Source: Hyalella azteca
Lineage: Eukaryota > Arthropoda > Malacostraca > Amphipoda > Hyalellidae
Reading direction: 5' to 3'
Assembly: GCF_000764305.2 (NCBI RefSeq)
Contig: NW_025946712.1
Location: 62,001-126,000, forward strand
DNA length: 64,000 nucleotides
In this document: piece by piece, positions 47,401-58,190 of the stretch
Numbering within the stretch: the first letter of the stretch is position 1
Layout: the number at the start of each line of letters is the position of its first letter
Notes under the pieces: model-generated
The model's database searches: none
What the model was told of the DNA's origin: nothing
The model's input: the letters and a program-made list of their open reading frames with translations, nothing else
Translations under genes and position numbers: made by a program

Positions 47401-50400
47401 GAAATCTGGAAAGTTCCTGCTATTTATGCTTTGAACCGATATCACAACTATACAACCAGAGTTTAGAAGAAAAAATATGAATTAAATCCAACAAATTATT
47501 TAAAGCTAACAACAAATAATAATTCATTAAACTCAATGAATTAAAAAATATAACCCAGTACTCACTGCAGTGAGTGACAGAGAGCGCATTTTCTCGTCGA
47601 CGAAAACGTGAAGTCACGGACGGACATACGGACATGGCGAGCACAATAGTGCATTTTTTCCATAAATGAGAAAATGCGCTAAAAATAATTTGTGTTACAA
47701 TTTTAGATCGAAAAATGGCAGGATGGCCCAGGGTGATTCACGGATACTCCCCATTTTAAAGCCCCCCCCAAAAAATATAACTCAGTACTCACTGCAGTGA
47801 GTGACAGAGAGCGCATTTTTTCGTCGACGAAAACTTGAGGTCACGAACAGACGGACGGACAGACAGACAGACAGACAGACGGACGGACGGACGGACATGG
47901 CGAGCAAAATAGTGCATTTTTTCCATAAATGAGAAAATGCGCTAATAACTAGCAAAGATATCATTACTATATGAATGTTATTGAAGAAGACATTGCCTTA
48001 ATTCTTGTATCACTTAGTTTTAAAAATAATATCTGACAAATGACGGCCTTCACTGTCAATGCATTCAGTTAGTCGATTTTTAAAGTTCCGTTCAACTCGC
48101 TGAAGCATACATTGACGGGTATGTTGGAGATAGCTTGGCGTATGTTGTTCTTCAAATTAGGTAGGGTCCTTGGACAATCATTGTAAGCAATTGAGTTAAG
48201 ATAACCCAATAAATAATCGCACGGAGATAAATCGGGGATTGAAGCCGGCCAAAAAAGGTCACCTATCAAGGAGATGAGGCGCTCTGCAAAATGTTGTCTC
48301 AGAAGACGTGGAGAGCGCAGGAAAGGCCTTGCTAATTTTACGTTTTCGGGTGTCGTGGCAGTCCGCTGACCTCCTCTTACATTCATACTTTCACTTGCCT
48401 AAATGTGTTTATCCACGTAAAAATCGATTTCCGATCAGGAACGTGACCGGGAGGATGAATACGGAACCGAGTACGGAATGCTCGTGAGTAGCGATAATGG
48501 AACGGTCATAAGAAAGTACGCCTCGAAAGCAAACGCACGCTGCTCACTTGTTCAATGCATAGTGGTAATTGACTAGGCGGGACACAAATTCATGATCTAG
48601 CCTATCATATGAAATGCTGCCCACCCTTTTAATTTAACATCTGGCTGCTGGGCGCAAAATACAAAACAGGAAGTTTCGGCGAATCATCCTGTATTATAGG
48701 CCGAATTATTTTCTTGGGCAATCTGAAATAAAGTAGTTAGCTCTAGGAAACTGTACAATGACCCTTAACCCTGAACATGACCTCGGAATTTATACACGAA
48801 TCAGTCTTCATTACGAAGATTATTATTTTCAAGCGTCGGATCGTATTGGCAATGCCATTACACACAAGTTTAACGGTAGCCGTACACAGCAAAACAAATA
48901 CTACCGACTTTCTTTATAGAAACAAGAAGTTTCATCAAGCTAAACCTTGTGCTTATCAACTCACCTCAACCTGAGTTGGGTTTACAATATTTTTTCGCCA
49001 TATTACGTCGGTGGCGATGTTCATGAAGACACTCTTGGCGCGATGGTACAGTGAGAATGGTCGTGGGTAGTCCTGCATCGCGCTCGCCACGTACGCAGGA
49101 TTCTGCAAGTTACCCATCGTGGCGCTCAGCCGCGGGTCCAGCGCGCCCGTGGTTATCGTGATGAAGGTGCGCTCGTGTACGAACGGCAGCAGAGCCTGTA
49201 CAAGTTAGGGAGAAGTACAAATTATTTTAATACGGCATTCGCCATGATCGTCAGCGTAATTTTTGGTTGTTGATTCAGAGTGTTAATTTGCTGAAGTTGA
49301 TCATCATAGAAGTCGGATAAGGAACGGTTAGGGAGTAGTACAAATTATTCTAATACGGTATTCGCCATGATCGTCAACGTGATTTTTGGTTGTTGATTCA
49401 CAGGGCTAATTTGCTGAAGTTTACCATTACAGAAGTCGAATACGGAGTGAGGTAGGTATAGAAGAGGTTTGTGCAAAAGCCCGATTTGAACGCCATTTTA
49501 TTACGGATAATTTGGAAAAGTGATCTGGAAAATGAATTTTTCTTCTAAGACAAACTTGGCAAGTAAAACAAACATTCAAACCTGTTTTGAGCGATAGAAA
49601 TGTAGAAAGCACGATAGAGCAGGTGAGGCAAGTTGCTTCTGAACAGGATTCTTATTCATATGGGCAGAATATCAGTAACAAATTCAACATCAACACTGCA
49701 GTAAAATTGTACGATACGTGCACACCAAGCAAGACTTCATGCCTTTTATAAGAATAAACTAGCGAAATAATTGTTAAGCTACTCACGTCGTTGAACATGT
49801 TATTCAATATTATCAAGTCGAATTCTTTCCGTTTCTCGAAGAGCTCTTTAACAACAGGAACGTCGTAAATTTCTCGCGCAATCAACGGGAATATTGTGCG
49901 GAATTGGTTGAACATGATACTGGGATCTTTCATGATCGCGAACGTGTCCAGGGCGTCGGGGTCAAAATGTTTGAGTCCGTGCTCTAGGAAGAGAATCTTG
50001 CTATTCTTCTCGGGCGGGGGATGATTACTCAGCATTGTTACCTGCAGGGATACAGAGAGCTGTCAGATATTTGCATTAATTCATACTTATCTTAGTCAAT
50101 ATTGCACTGAACTGAAGTAAGAATAAACGAATGAATTTAAACAAGTCAACCCACAAGAATCACGGCAGCAAACACGGGTAAGCTCGCTCTGGAGTTCAGG
50201 CGGTTCTCAATACAATAGCTTTAAGAACCTTCAGTCAAGTGTCAGCTAGGTAACGTTTTAAGGCAAAATTCAAATTCAGAAACAAAAATTTGTTCGGATA
50301 TCCTTTAGGTTTAATTGTACAAGTTATTTACAGAAATTAATTAGCTCACCTGCTATATACCTCCTATATAGCTTACCTGCTATATATCTCCGAAAAAGTA

Positions 50401-51665
50401 CCGTATTCGTTTTATGAATTAGGATTTTGCCTTGAAAAGTTCACTGAAAGAAATCTAGAGATTCTAAGACAGAAATTCCTAAATTACATTGGCATAAATG
50501 GCACATCAACATAAATGACAAGTCCATTTCATAAATATCGTCAGTCATGCCTCTTCCCCCCCCCCCCAAAAAAAAATTATTCGTATTTCATATGTTTAAA
50601 TTTGGGTACGATTTCTATTTATTTCGCTGTTATTGAATTTTGAAAAATTACTACGAAACCATGAAGACTGAACTATGGAATTCCAACATGCAGTACCATC
50701 ACCATCGCGATCCTCAGTCACGTCCTTATCGTTATAACCAAGGAACATTTGTTTATTAAATGAACACAATTCTCCTAGTCACGTCATGGAAAACAAGTCG
50801 TTTGAATTTGAATTGTCATGCCATGATTGCTGAATCATCGGGGGCTCTATCGCAGACGTAAAGCTTTGCGCAAAAATCACAAAGATGGCTCTGTAAAGAT
50901 CGCAACGAACTCTACAATTCTGAAACATCTACAGAAATTTGTTTGGAAACTCTGAAAATATTTGAGAGTTAAAAATACCCGAAAATACATACGAGTCGTC
51001 GGGAGATCAATTATAACACCGCAGAGATCGAGTTGAGGGACAGATAACACCAGATAATGTCAGACGGATAACGTCAAGGCAGAGAGAATAAACGATAACG
51101 AAAATGTGTACAGCCAAAGACTTCTTCCACATTTTTATTCGAGTGATTTTCATTTTGCAACTATTAGATCTGAACAAATTTAAAATTATTACATTCCCTA
51201 TATATAGGCTATATCCAAGTAAGGCATGCATGCTAGTAGAAATGAAATATTGTGCATGCCAACATAAAAATGAAATAGTATGATAGTGTTAGTCGTGTTT
51301 CAGGTGTTATAATTCTGCAATTAGAGGATCAACAGAGATCTCTATAAAAATCTTTCAATTGTTCTATGTTTCTATCTATGATCTATGTTTCTATAAAATC
51401 CCTATTGATGGCATAGACACGTGTAAATCCTAATGATGATTATGCATAAAATACCTAAAAAGAGCGCATTCATAAGACTTTCAACCTTATGGCCGCGCTG
51501 CGTGAGGGCCGTGGCAAGGGGCATGAAGACGTTGCGGTGGCTCTTGGAGGACACGGGCAGCAGCATAAGGATGTTGTAGGAGCGCTCAGGCGGTGGCAGC
51601 GCCGCGCCAACTGCCTGTAGCGCGCCTGCCAGCACTACGAGCACCAGCACTCGGAGGCCCACCAT
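44421..51665 (-). CDS. UDP-glycosyltransferase gene C, 7 coding exons
   Basis: Third member of the cluster. Exons in coding order: 51665-51486, 50041-49787, 49195-48965, 47405-47241, 46065-45849, 45410-45191, 44706-44421, totalling 1554 nt (517 codons). It has a signal peptide at residues 1-21, H43 in SKSHRNVFMPL, the exon 6 signature FISHCGLLGAQEALHFGTP with DQPKNA, a C-terminal membrane helix and a KGKMD end (KxKxx). The residue aligned with the catalytic Asp of A and B is Asn (LIILNNMFND, N140), so normal base catalysis may be weakened. Intron 3 holds a mariner relic and two hairpin repeats. An alternative truncated last exon lies just 5' of exon 7, as in gene B. A 5' UTR exon is possible near 52191-52260, where a GTAAGA donor is seen. 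Confidence 0.92.
44771..44951 (-). other. Alternative truncated terminal exon of UGT C
   Basis: A minus-strand counterpart of the extra exon in gene B. The duplicate exon runs 44873-44771, enters in the exon 7 phase after an acceptor (TTCAG|GTACCG), and reaches a TAA at 44773-44771 after the YFGYKSYY ending. The offset from the true exon 7 start is again 167 bp. The upper boundary given here (intronic part of the duplication) is approximate, and its intron side is diverged from gene B. Confidence 0.78.
47078..47222 (-). repeat. Two tandem LINE tail copies
   Basis: Two almost identical minus-strand copies (about 47085-47150 and 47151-47222), each AAGAATCGGCAACAGGCC with a palindromic GGCCATGGGCC, a GCCGACACTTC return arm and a TATTC end. 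The second begins where the first ends, so one was inserted into or copied from the other's tail. They end close to UGT C exon 4 (47241). Confidence 0.75.
47543..47686 (-). repeat. Hairpin-ended interspersed repeat, copy 2
   Basis: Minus-strand copy of the element at 25003-25160, with a short CCGT array. It keeps both pairing ends and the CTCACTGCAGTGAG palindrome. It lies in UGT C intron 3. Confidence 0.85.
47729..48690 (-). mobile_element. Internally deleted mariner-like transposon
   Basis: A minus-strand frame (48386 to about 48010) carries mariner transposase pieces. GQRTATTPENVKLARPFLRSPR represents the N-terminal linker. It is joined directly to the C-terminal catalytic region, with WPASIPDLSPCDYLLGYL and PRTLPNLKNNIRQAISNIPV, followed after a frameshift by NFKNRLTECIDSEGRHLSDI. 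The middle of the gene, with the first catalytic Asp residues, is missing, so it cannot be active. Imperfect inverted ends are visible: CAGGGTGATTCACGGATACT near 47729 against ACAGGATGATTCGCCGAAAC on the opposite strand ending near 48690. A hairpin repeat (47770-47945) is nested inside. Confidence 0.8.
47770..47945 (-). repeat. Hairpin-ended interspersed repeat, copy 3
   Basis: Minus-strand copy with the longest CTGT/CCGT array of the four. It is nested within the mariner relic, so it inserted after that element. Confidence 0.85.
49204..49446. repeat. Two-unit tandem duplication beside UGT C exon 3
   Basis: Two copies of about 123 bp (49204-49326 and 49327 to about 49446) beginning GTTAGGGAG. 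On the minus strand they lie immediately upstream of the exon 3 acceptor, so part of the polypyrimidine tract is duplicated without coding sequence. Confidence 0.85.
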
Positions 51666-54119
51666 TCTATGGGTGGCAAACGTGTTATTAGTAAACATGA
51701 TGCAGCCAGAGGAATGTCGAGAACATTGTTCACCTATTACTAATACTGCGTATCTTTTAATCAAGATGTGAGATTTGTGCGGTAAATAAGCCAGCAAGGA
51801 GTCAATGCGTTATGTCCGGCCCGCATTGCAACTGTCTGCAACTTCTGAACCGAAAAGTTACGAGGCTATTTTTCGTGAGAAATAATACATCAGTGCTGCC
51901 GCTTCAAATCGAAGTCGAAGCTCGAAACTTCCCGCTTTACAGAGCTTTGAAACAATTTTTTAAAATCAAATCGATATTTCTTCAAATATGAATAACTCAG
52001 CGCTAATTTATAACTTGGTCAAATGTTTATCACAATGATCAACGGATACGTTCTGCTTACTTATTAAACTAACCAGCTTCTAAAACCCAGCACGCGTTTT
52101 TGTTTTGATTCAAAAACTGAAATGTATGATTCAATGGTTCACATATATATATTCAACATTACAATCTGGTTAAAATTGAATCAATCTTACATTCAAGCAG
52201 GCTGTTGCTTCTTCTTTCACATAAACTCCGCACACGCTGGAATTCCAACTAATTAATTGCACACGCGAACTACGTTAACCTTCTACAACCTAGTCCACCC
52301 GGTTACTGTTGTGACTTGTGAAGTTGTGAAGTTGTGAGTGTGACGGAGTACGGAGACTACGGACTGACGGCGCTCGGCAGTGGCTAGCAGGGTTGCCAGA
52401 TGGAGCCATGAGAAAATTTAGCTCATAAAAAGGCCAATAACGGACCATTTAAATTTGATATTTTTAAATGTTAAAAATAGCACAACATTTTAAGTTCAAT
52501 GTAGTTAAGATTATTTACAATGCGTACGGCAACTCCTCATGTTTTCAGACAACAAAAATTACACAAAGTTCACTAAGTTTACGACTCACAAAACCTTCAA
52601 TGCCACAAAAAACGCCAGCGTTGTAACCACAAAAATTACAAATGAATTTGCTACTCTTTAGAAAGCGGATGACTATATGCACTCGCAGCTCTGCCATGCA
52701 TGGTTATTAATATGAGTGGGCAACTGTATATTTTGTATATAACTGTATATAAATAACCATGAACCCCATGGTTCAACCATGGTGTCACCGTGTACGGTAG
52801 GCCCAATTAAACGGCACACGGCCAGTTACGCAACTTACGTGTCTAAATTTAAATGTATTCATCTTGAGCAAAAAAAGGTAAATTTGAGAGATGGAAAAAA
52901 TTAATAAAAAAACTTGCGAGTAACATATTTTTTTTTATTGCGAGTAAAAGATCCCAAACGGACAAAAAAGGTCAAATAAATCTTATCAGGCCAACGCATC
53001 CAAAAAATACCACCATTTCTTAATTTGTCCAGAAAAAGGCTTTTCTGGCAACCCTGGCTGGGTAGTCCGCGTCCTCGACATGATTGTTATGTAGTGTCGG
53101 ATAAACCTGTCAACTCAGCTCGCGAACGAAATTTTTTTGGCGAAAAAATTATATTGGCCCTCCAATATACTTTATAGAATATATAGACATAGAACTAAGA
53201 ACAGTACTTTGAGTTCATCATGGTTTCGGGAGGGCTGCTCGCAACCATGATTGCGAGCAAGATCAACCATGCTCGCAACCCTCAATTCGCCACACAGAGT
53301 AGTGGATATTTTCTCTAATGGAGGTCCTTATGGAACCAATTCATGCCAAAATAGAAGACCAAAATCTAAGGATCCTTAATAGAGAGACTAGCTAATCTGG
53401 TCCTAAAAAAAGTGTAAATTATGGGTCTTTAACCACAAACAAAGCATAAATAAAATGTAAAACATCCTGAACGGATGAAAGGGCACCCTGCATTTTCGTC
53501 GTTCAAATCCTGTGGAAAAATATCCATATTTGATTAGTTTACCTGAAGAAAGGCCTATCTGGCAACGAGCGTCATGCCTGGCGGTATCTGATGCCGAGAA
53601 TTGCCCGAGGCGGGTGACAACATTGGTGATGCATCTTCTCCTTGCAGGGTTGAGCAGCTCGAATTGTTTGCCAGTTAATATAGCATTTAACTGAAAGGAA
53701 ACTAAGAGCTACATTTACTTTTAGTTTATTTGATCCAGTAAGTTAAGATCAATCCAGAATCACACTTGAGGATTTGGTGGGTAATGTTATTGTTAGTAGG
53801 GGATTTTCATCGATAACACTAGAAAAAAAAAACAATTTGGTAACAATTTTTCAGAAACTTCATTGAAAGACGTTAATTGAATACTAAAGCAAGGGACCCA
53901 TAGAAATAAAAGCTATTTATTTCCGCAGCGTGCAAGAAGCTAAACGAAGTACAGTAATCCATAGCCTATCGAGGGTGTCGCGTTCAAGACTCCAGCCGCG
54001 ATAGGTAAAATACGCGATTGGGAATTGATCGACTGATAGTTTTGACGTGCTTATTTACGCATTAATATTGTGATTGTTTAGTAAATTTTCACTACAAATG
54101 TTCGCAAACCCTTCCCACA
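51666..54119. other. Region upstream of UGT C
   Basis: Contains the presumed promoter of UGT C. A minus-strand GTAAGA donor at 52190-52185 could end a 5' UTR exon. A short direct repeat (GTTGTGAA)n lies at about 52318-52338. No gene is recognised; the frames at 51007-51231 and 53512-53694 look random. Confidence 0.5.
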
Positions 54120-54475
54120 CTCTTACTGCCGATCGAGTTCCGCGGACTGTTTTCATTGGCCGCATGTCTCCTTCAAAAACTTCAGAAAATTAGTTATCGA
54201 CGTCTGCGTGGGGACCTCATTGAAGTATACAAGTATACTCATGGTCTATACAAGGTCCCTGAAGGGTTACTAGAATTTGAAACAAGAACCAACACCAGGG
54301 GCCACGGCTATAAGCTAAAAAAATTGATCTTCAAACTATCGCCAGTCATGAAAAGATCCGGTCAAATGACACGAGTTTAGATCTATGAACAAGGCACGAA
54401 ATGGAAAAGAATCGGCGACAGGCCACATCAGGCCTACACTTCAGAGCCGACATCACTATGTTATGTTATGTTATG
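54120..54475 (+). mobile_element. 3' end of a CR1/L2-like LINE
   Basis: The frame at about 54156-54380 reads ISYRRLRGDLIEVYKYTHGL, the typical C-terminal segment after the reverse transcriptase of CR1/L2-type elements, and ends with a stop. A 3' UTR follows with the family tail: AAGAATCGGCGACAGGCC, a palindromic GGCCACATCAGGCC arm, AGAGCCGACATCAC and a (TTATG)n microsatellite. This copy links the dispersed tail repeat to a LINE. It is 5'-truncated. Confidence 0.82.
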
Positions 54476-56183
54476 AATGATTCTTCTCATCAATATTTCT
54501 TTAAAAACCCGCGATGAAGTAGAGTGAGGCAGGATATAGCGAGATATTACTGTCCTTAAAAATTCAATAATAAAAAAGAATTTAATTTTATGAAGCTATC
54601 ATTCGTGCCAATTGTCTACCTCTTTAACAACTTAACGCAGCTGAAGCAAAACGCGATTATAGGAAACCTCAATTTACAAACACGTAAAGTTTTATTTTAA
54701 GAGCGAAATCTCGTGAAATGTTGCTGTAGTGAGTGTAGTCCCACCTTCGTTGCGCCTGCGTCGGCCGCTCACCTAATCATTCTCAGGTGCATCTATTATT
54801 ACACCGTTACCAGCAGGATTACGTTACATCACTTATGAGCGTTGCAGTCCACGAATTGGATTGAGAAGCAAGCGTGTTAAACATTGGGCTTACTCCAAAA
54901 ACAAAGTTTTTCAATAGTTTGCAAATTGTCAATTCTGTTTGAGTAGTCTTGACTCTTGATTTATCTTAACTTGTGTAGTGTGTTTAGGCAGTGATAGATT
55001 TACCAAAAGTAAAGTTTGTAAAAAGCGGTGGGTAGAAACTAGGACGTTAGGAATAGGATAGTTCAACCATTATCAATCTGAAATTTATTTCTGTAGGGCT
55101 GTATGCAAGCATTATTTATACTATACTTTGCATTGGACAGATATGTTACCTTCATAATGCACTAGGTAAACTTTTATTCAGCTTGATTCATCTCTCAGCT
55201 GGATAAAATTATATAATTTGGACTTATTTAACTTCAATTTAGTAATGCAGAAAGTATTCTATGAACAACGAGACAATTTTCTTCAATGAAATTATTAAAT
55301 GACGTTATAAAGGGCGAATTGAATACTAGTGATTTTGCGTAGAATTTTATAGGTTTGGCTTCCTCTGAAATCGAGTTTCTGAAGAACGTGCAGTCTTGCC
55401 AATTCGGGAATTTCTCAATTGTGGAACGTCATTTTTGCCATCAAATCTAACTCTTCACCACTGCGCCATTGAGCTGGCCACATTTGGCAAGATTGTATGA
55501 CTCATTTTATAGTACGGATAATGTAGCTAATTTAGTACGATCGAAAAAACAGTCCGACGAATGCTCATTGGAAATCACTGGAAAGGTAACGAAATCTATT
55601 CACAAACGGGTGAATCATGCAGCAATACGTAGAAATACTATAGAATTTGTATGCACAAATATGTGTGCGCGTGTAGGATATAGAGCTTAAAAGAATTTAA
55701 AAGCGAACAAAACGACAAGTAAATTCATTGTATCTTCGCCTAAAACGTTTCAAAGACCAGCTTCATCATCAGTTCAAAAATTTAGAAAACACACGGATAT
55801 TCAATAGAAAAAAAAATTAAATTTACGCCAAAGAGATTAAAACAAGTACCACAACAACTGACCAAATAGAAAATATCAGTCGATTAATAGTTTAAAGTTC
55901 AAGACACTCGTGGTACTAGTATTCGAGATACGTAGTACTATATATTATGTATTAGTGTGAGATAAGAACTATAAGCGTTGCGAGCGCAAAATTTCCGCTT
56001 AAAAATATGCAGAAATTCCAAAATCCTTACATCCGAAGCACCAACTGAGGTGGAACCAAAAATCTTGTAAAAAGGATCACTGTCCTGCGTGGCAGGGCAC
56101 AACCGAGTGAGAAGGATGGGCAAAAGACAGTTCAGAATGATAACTCCTGTCGCGGTGTTTGGTATCAGCGAAATCGACGGTTC

Positions 56184-56633
56184 ATGCTCAATTTAATTGA
56201 CGTTTTCTTTGCTTTTAAATTAATAGGCGACTTTCGATTTGATCAGACTAATGATATAAGTACTAGGGATGGAGGTATTGTGGTATATGCCACATTGCTA
56301 TATATTTGTGTGTTAAATATTTTCTGTAACCTTGTGCCTGAGGTTTTTAGAGTGGTTCGTTATGGTATGCACTTTTCGATGTACGACTCTGTGCGTGGAA
56401 ATTGGGGGATGCGTGTGTGCGTTTGCAGTGCGTTGGTAATTGCTATTTTTAGATATAGTTTACAATGTTTCACTAATCTCGACAACATATACGCGAATAT
56501 ACCTGCATATGATATTAGTGATGTACAAATATATACATTTAGATTATGGATGCATTTATCCTTGTTTTGTATTGTTCGCTTGATCTCACTTAGTGCGAGC
56601 ATATATGAATTTCAAAATGTATTTTGCGAGTGA
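56184..56633 (+). CDS. Unidentified ORF, hydrophobic, 149 codons
   Basis: The longest uninterrupted frame outside recognised genes (149 codons from ATG 56184 to TGA 56633). Three hydrophobic segments suggest membrane helices: around residues 30-50 (VVYATLLYICVLNIFCNLV), 73-88 (VCVCSALVIAIFRYSL) and 123-143 (LWMHLSLFCIVRLISLSASI). I recognise no family. It could be one exon of a multi-helix receptor, part of an element, or chance. No splice partners were found and the neighbours give no clue. Confidence 0.22.
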   Translation: MLNLIDVFFAFKLIGDFRFDQTNDISTRDGGIVVYATLLYICVLNIFCNLVPEVFRVVRYGMHFSMYDSVRGNWGMRVCVCSALVIAIFRYSLQCFTNLDNIYANIPAYDISDVQIYTFRLWMHLSLFCIVRLISLSASIYEFQNVFCE

Positions 56634-56770
56634 GAGTGCGTGCCTAAATAAGCGTATAAACAAGCGAGTCAGCGTATTATTTTATTACGTTGGCGTTAAT
56701 TAGATAATGAGCGTACTAGGGGTTATCGCTGTGCGTATGTCATGTTCTTAGTAAATTACAACTAATTTTC

Positions 56771-56916
56771 TATACAACATAGTAGTGTTGTCGGCGCTGA
56801 AGAACAGACATGATGTGGCCTGTCGCCGATTCATGTACTTTTCGTGAATTGTTCACAGCCTCACAGGAGATCTAAAAACAGGTCGGATATTCGACGGTTC
56901 GACCGGATCTTTTCCG
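56771..56916 (-). repeat. LINE-family 3' tail copy
   Basis: The minus strand begins GGAAAAGATCCGGTCGAACC, matching the stretch before the tail in the LINE at 54120-54475. It continues to ATGAATCGGCGACAGGCC, a palindromic arm, CAGCGCCGACAACAC and a short repeat. It belongs to the same subfamily as the 54120 element. Confidence 0.7.
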
Positions 56917-58048
56917 AACGGACGATGGTTTGAAATAGCTATGAGACATCCACTGTACAAAAATAAATTAGGTTTTTTAAACCTATAACGTATAAATTTA
57001 TAACGGAAAGAGGTAGATAAATGTTTCATTTAATTTTTTTATTTCAGGCAAACTGACTATGTTTCTTCGATTTTAAACCTGTGATCCAAACTGACGTTGA
57101 CGAAATTGTCACATCATCCACGTTTGGAATAGTGATGATGCATTTGAAGATAGTCACAATATAATGTCAGCTGACTCATCATACCGTATGTCAGAATCGT
57201 GAAAATTGTTCATAGTCACTCACGGCTTTATTGTGTAGCATCAAACCTATTATGAAAATGAAGTTCACTACAACCTCGCAGTAGTTTCAGGAGTATCTTT
57301 ACATAGAATTGCTGCTGAAAAATGTTCTGAAGCGATAGAGCAGCTCATAAACAGCATGTTAAACGATACGGCCTTGGCAAATTAGCGCAGGCGAACTATA
57401 TACTATGACACGAGCCTTGTAAATCTGTCGAGTCAGTCAGAGTCAGACAAATATTTGTCATATTTTACATTATCGTACCCAAGGAAGGTAGGAAAATTAT
57501 GATTTATTCAGTACAAGCAGAGCTAGCAAAATTTACGCTAGGAATCGAGTCTGCTCATTTAGGTCGTGTTGCATGGAGCGAAAAATTATTATCTGAATCG
57601 TGTGATCTTACTTTTGAGCTCACTATAAATGTATTGACGGTCGTTGTAGGTGTTTCTTTGACAAAGTAGAAAAACTTGATTCCTGATCTTTCATAAATTA
57701 TCAAATCGATTAACAATTCTTTTCCGTTTGCAGAAACTGGGCCTTGCAGGTTGCTGGGCTCTGCCTAGCAAGTTGAGTTGAAAAACGTCGTAGTAGCTAC
57801 GGCACCGCTGGCATGCGCGCCAACCTTACCGCCTCACCGCGGTCAGCCAGTCAGACCAGTCAGTGCGTTTCAAGTGTTGCTTCGGTAAGGAGTGTGGGTT
57901 GTTGTTTCGGAAAGAGTCGCTCAGTTACGCGCCGAATTTTGATCTCGTGAGAGGTTTTCCTGAGACGGTCACAATCATAATTGTTGTGCTCAACTTTTTT
58001 GCGGTGACTTTTACGAGTTAGAAACAACAAGAACTTAATCAAGGTAGA

Positions 58049-58190
58049 ATGTCTGCCTCTCCTGCAGCTCGTCAGGCTGTGTCACAAGGGATTCCTATGT
58101 CAAGACGCATTAATATCAACCATGAAAGTGAACTTCCCAACGACTTATCAAGCACTCCTGGTGGATCTTTGTTCTCTACAACTCCTGGAG
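58049..58190 (+). CDS. 4E-BP: eIF4E-binding protein (4E-BP/Thor), first coding exon
   Basis: 4E-BP binds the cap-binding factor eIF4E when unphosphorylated and blocks translation initiation; TOR phosphorylation releases it. The exon opens MSASPAARQAVSQGIPMSRR and ends SSTPGGSLFSTTPGG. The N-terminus and the doubled STPGG/STTPGG segment match insect Thor and vertebrate 4E-BPs, including the TPGG sites homologous to the T37/T46 phosphorylation sites. The coding end is in phase 1 before a GTTTGT donor at 58191, as expected for the exon that ends at TTPGG in this family. The frame running on to 58261 is intronic read-through. The next exon, which should hold the YxxxxL eIF4E-binding motif, was not found before the window end, so the gene is partial here. 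Confidence 0.88.

Larger units (their letters stand above)
54476..58048. other. Region upstream of the 4E-BP exon
   Basis: No confirmed gene. It contains one long frame (56184-56633, listed separately) and a minus-strand LINE tail (56771-56916). From about 57770 the base composition becomes richer in GC, with the string CAGTCAGACCAGTCAGTGCG near 57850-57868. This could be the promoter and 5' UTR of the 4E-BP gene, since TCAGT is the arthropod initiator core. Confidence 0.45.

Noticed and set aside
47142..47445. Open frames on both strands over UGT C exon 4
   Set aside because: They are alternative-frame shadows of exon 4 continued into LINE tail repeats.
53512..53694. 60-codon frame upstream of the LINE
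   Set aside because: Short, no motif and no context.
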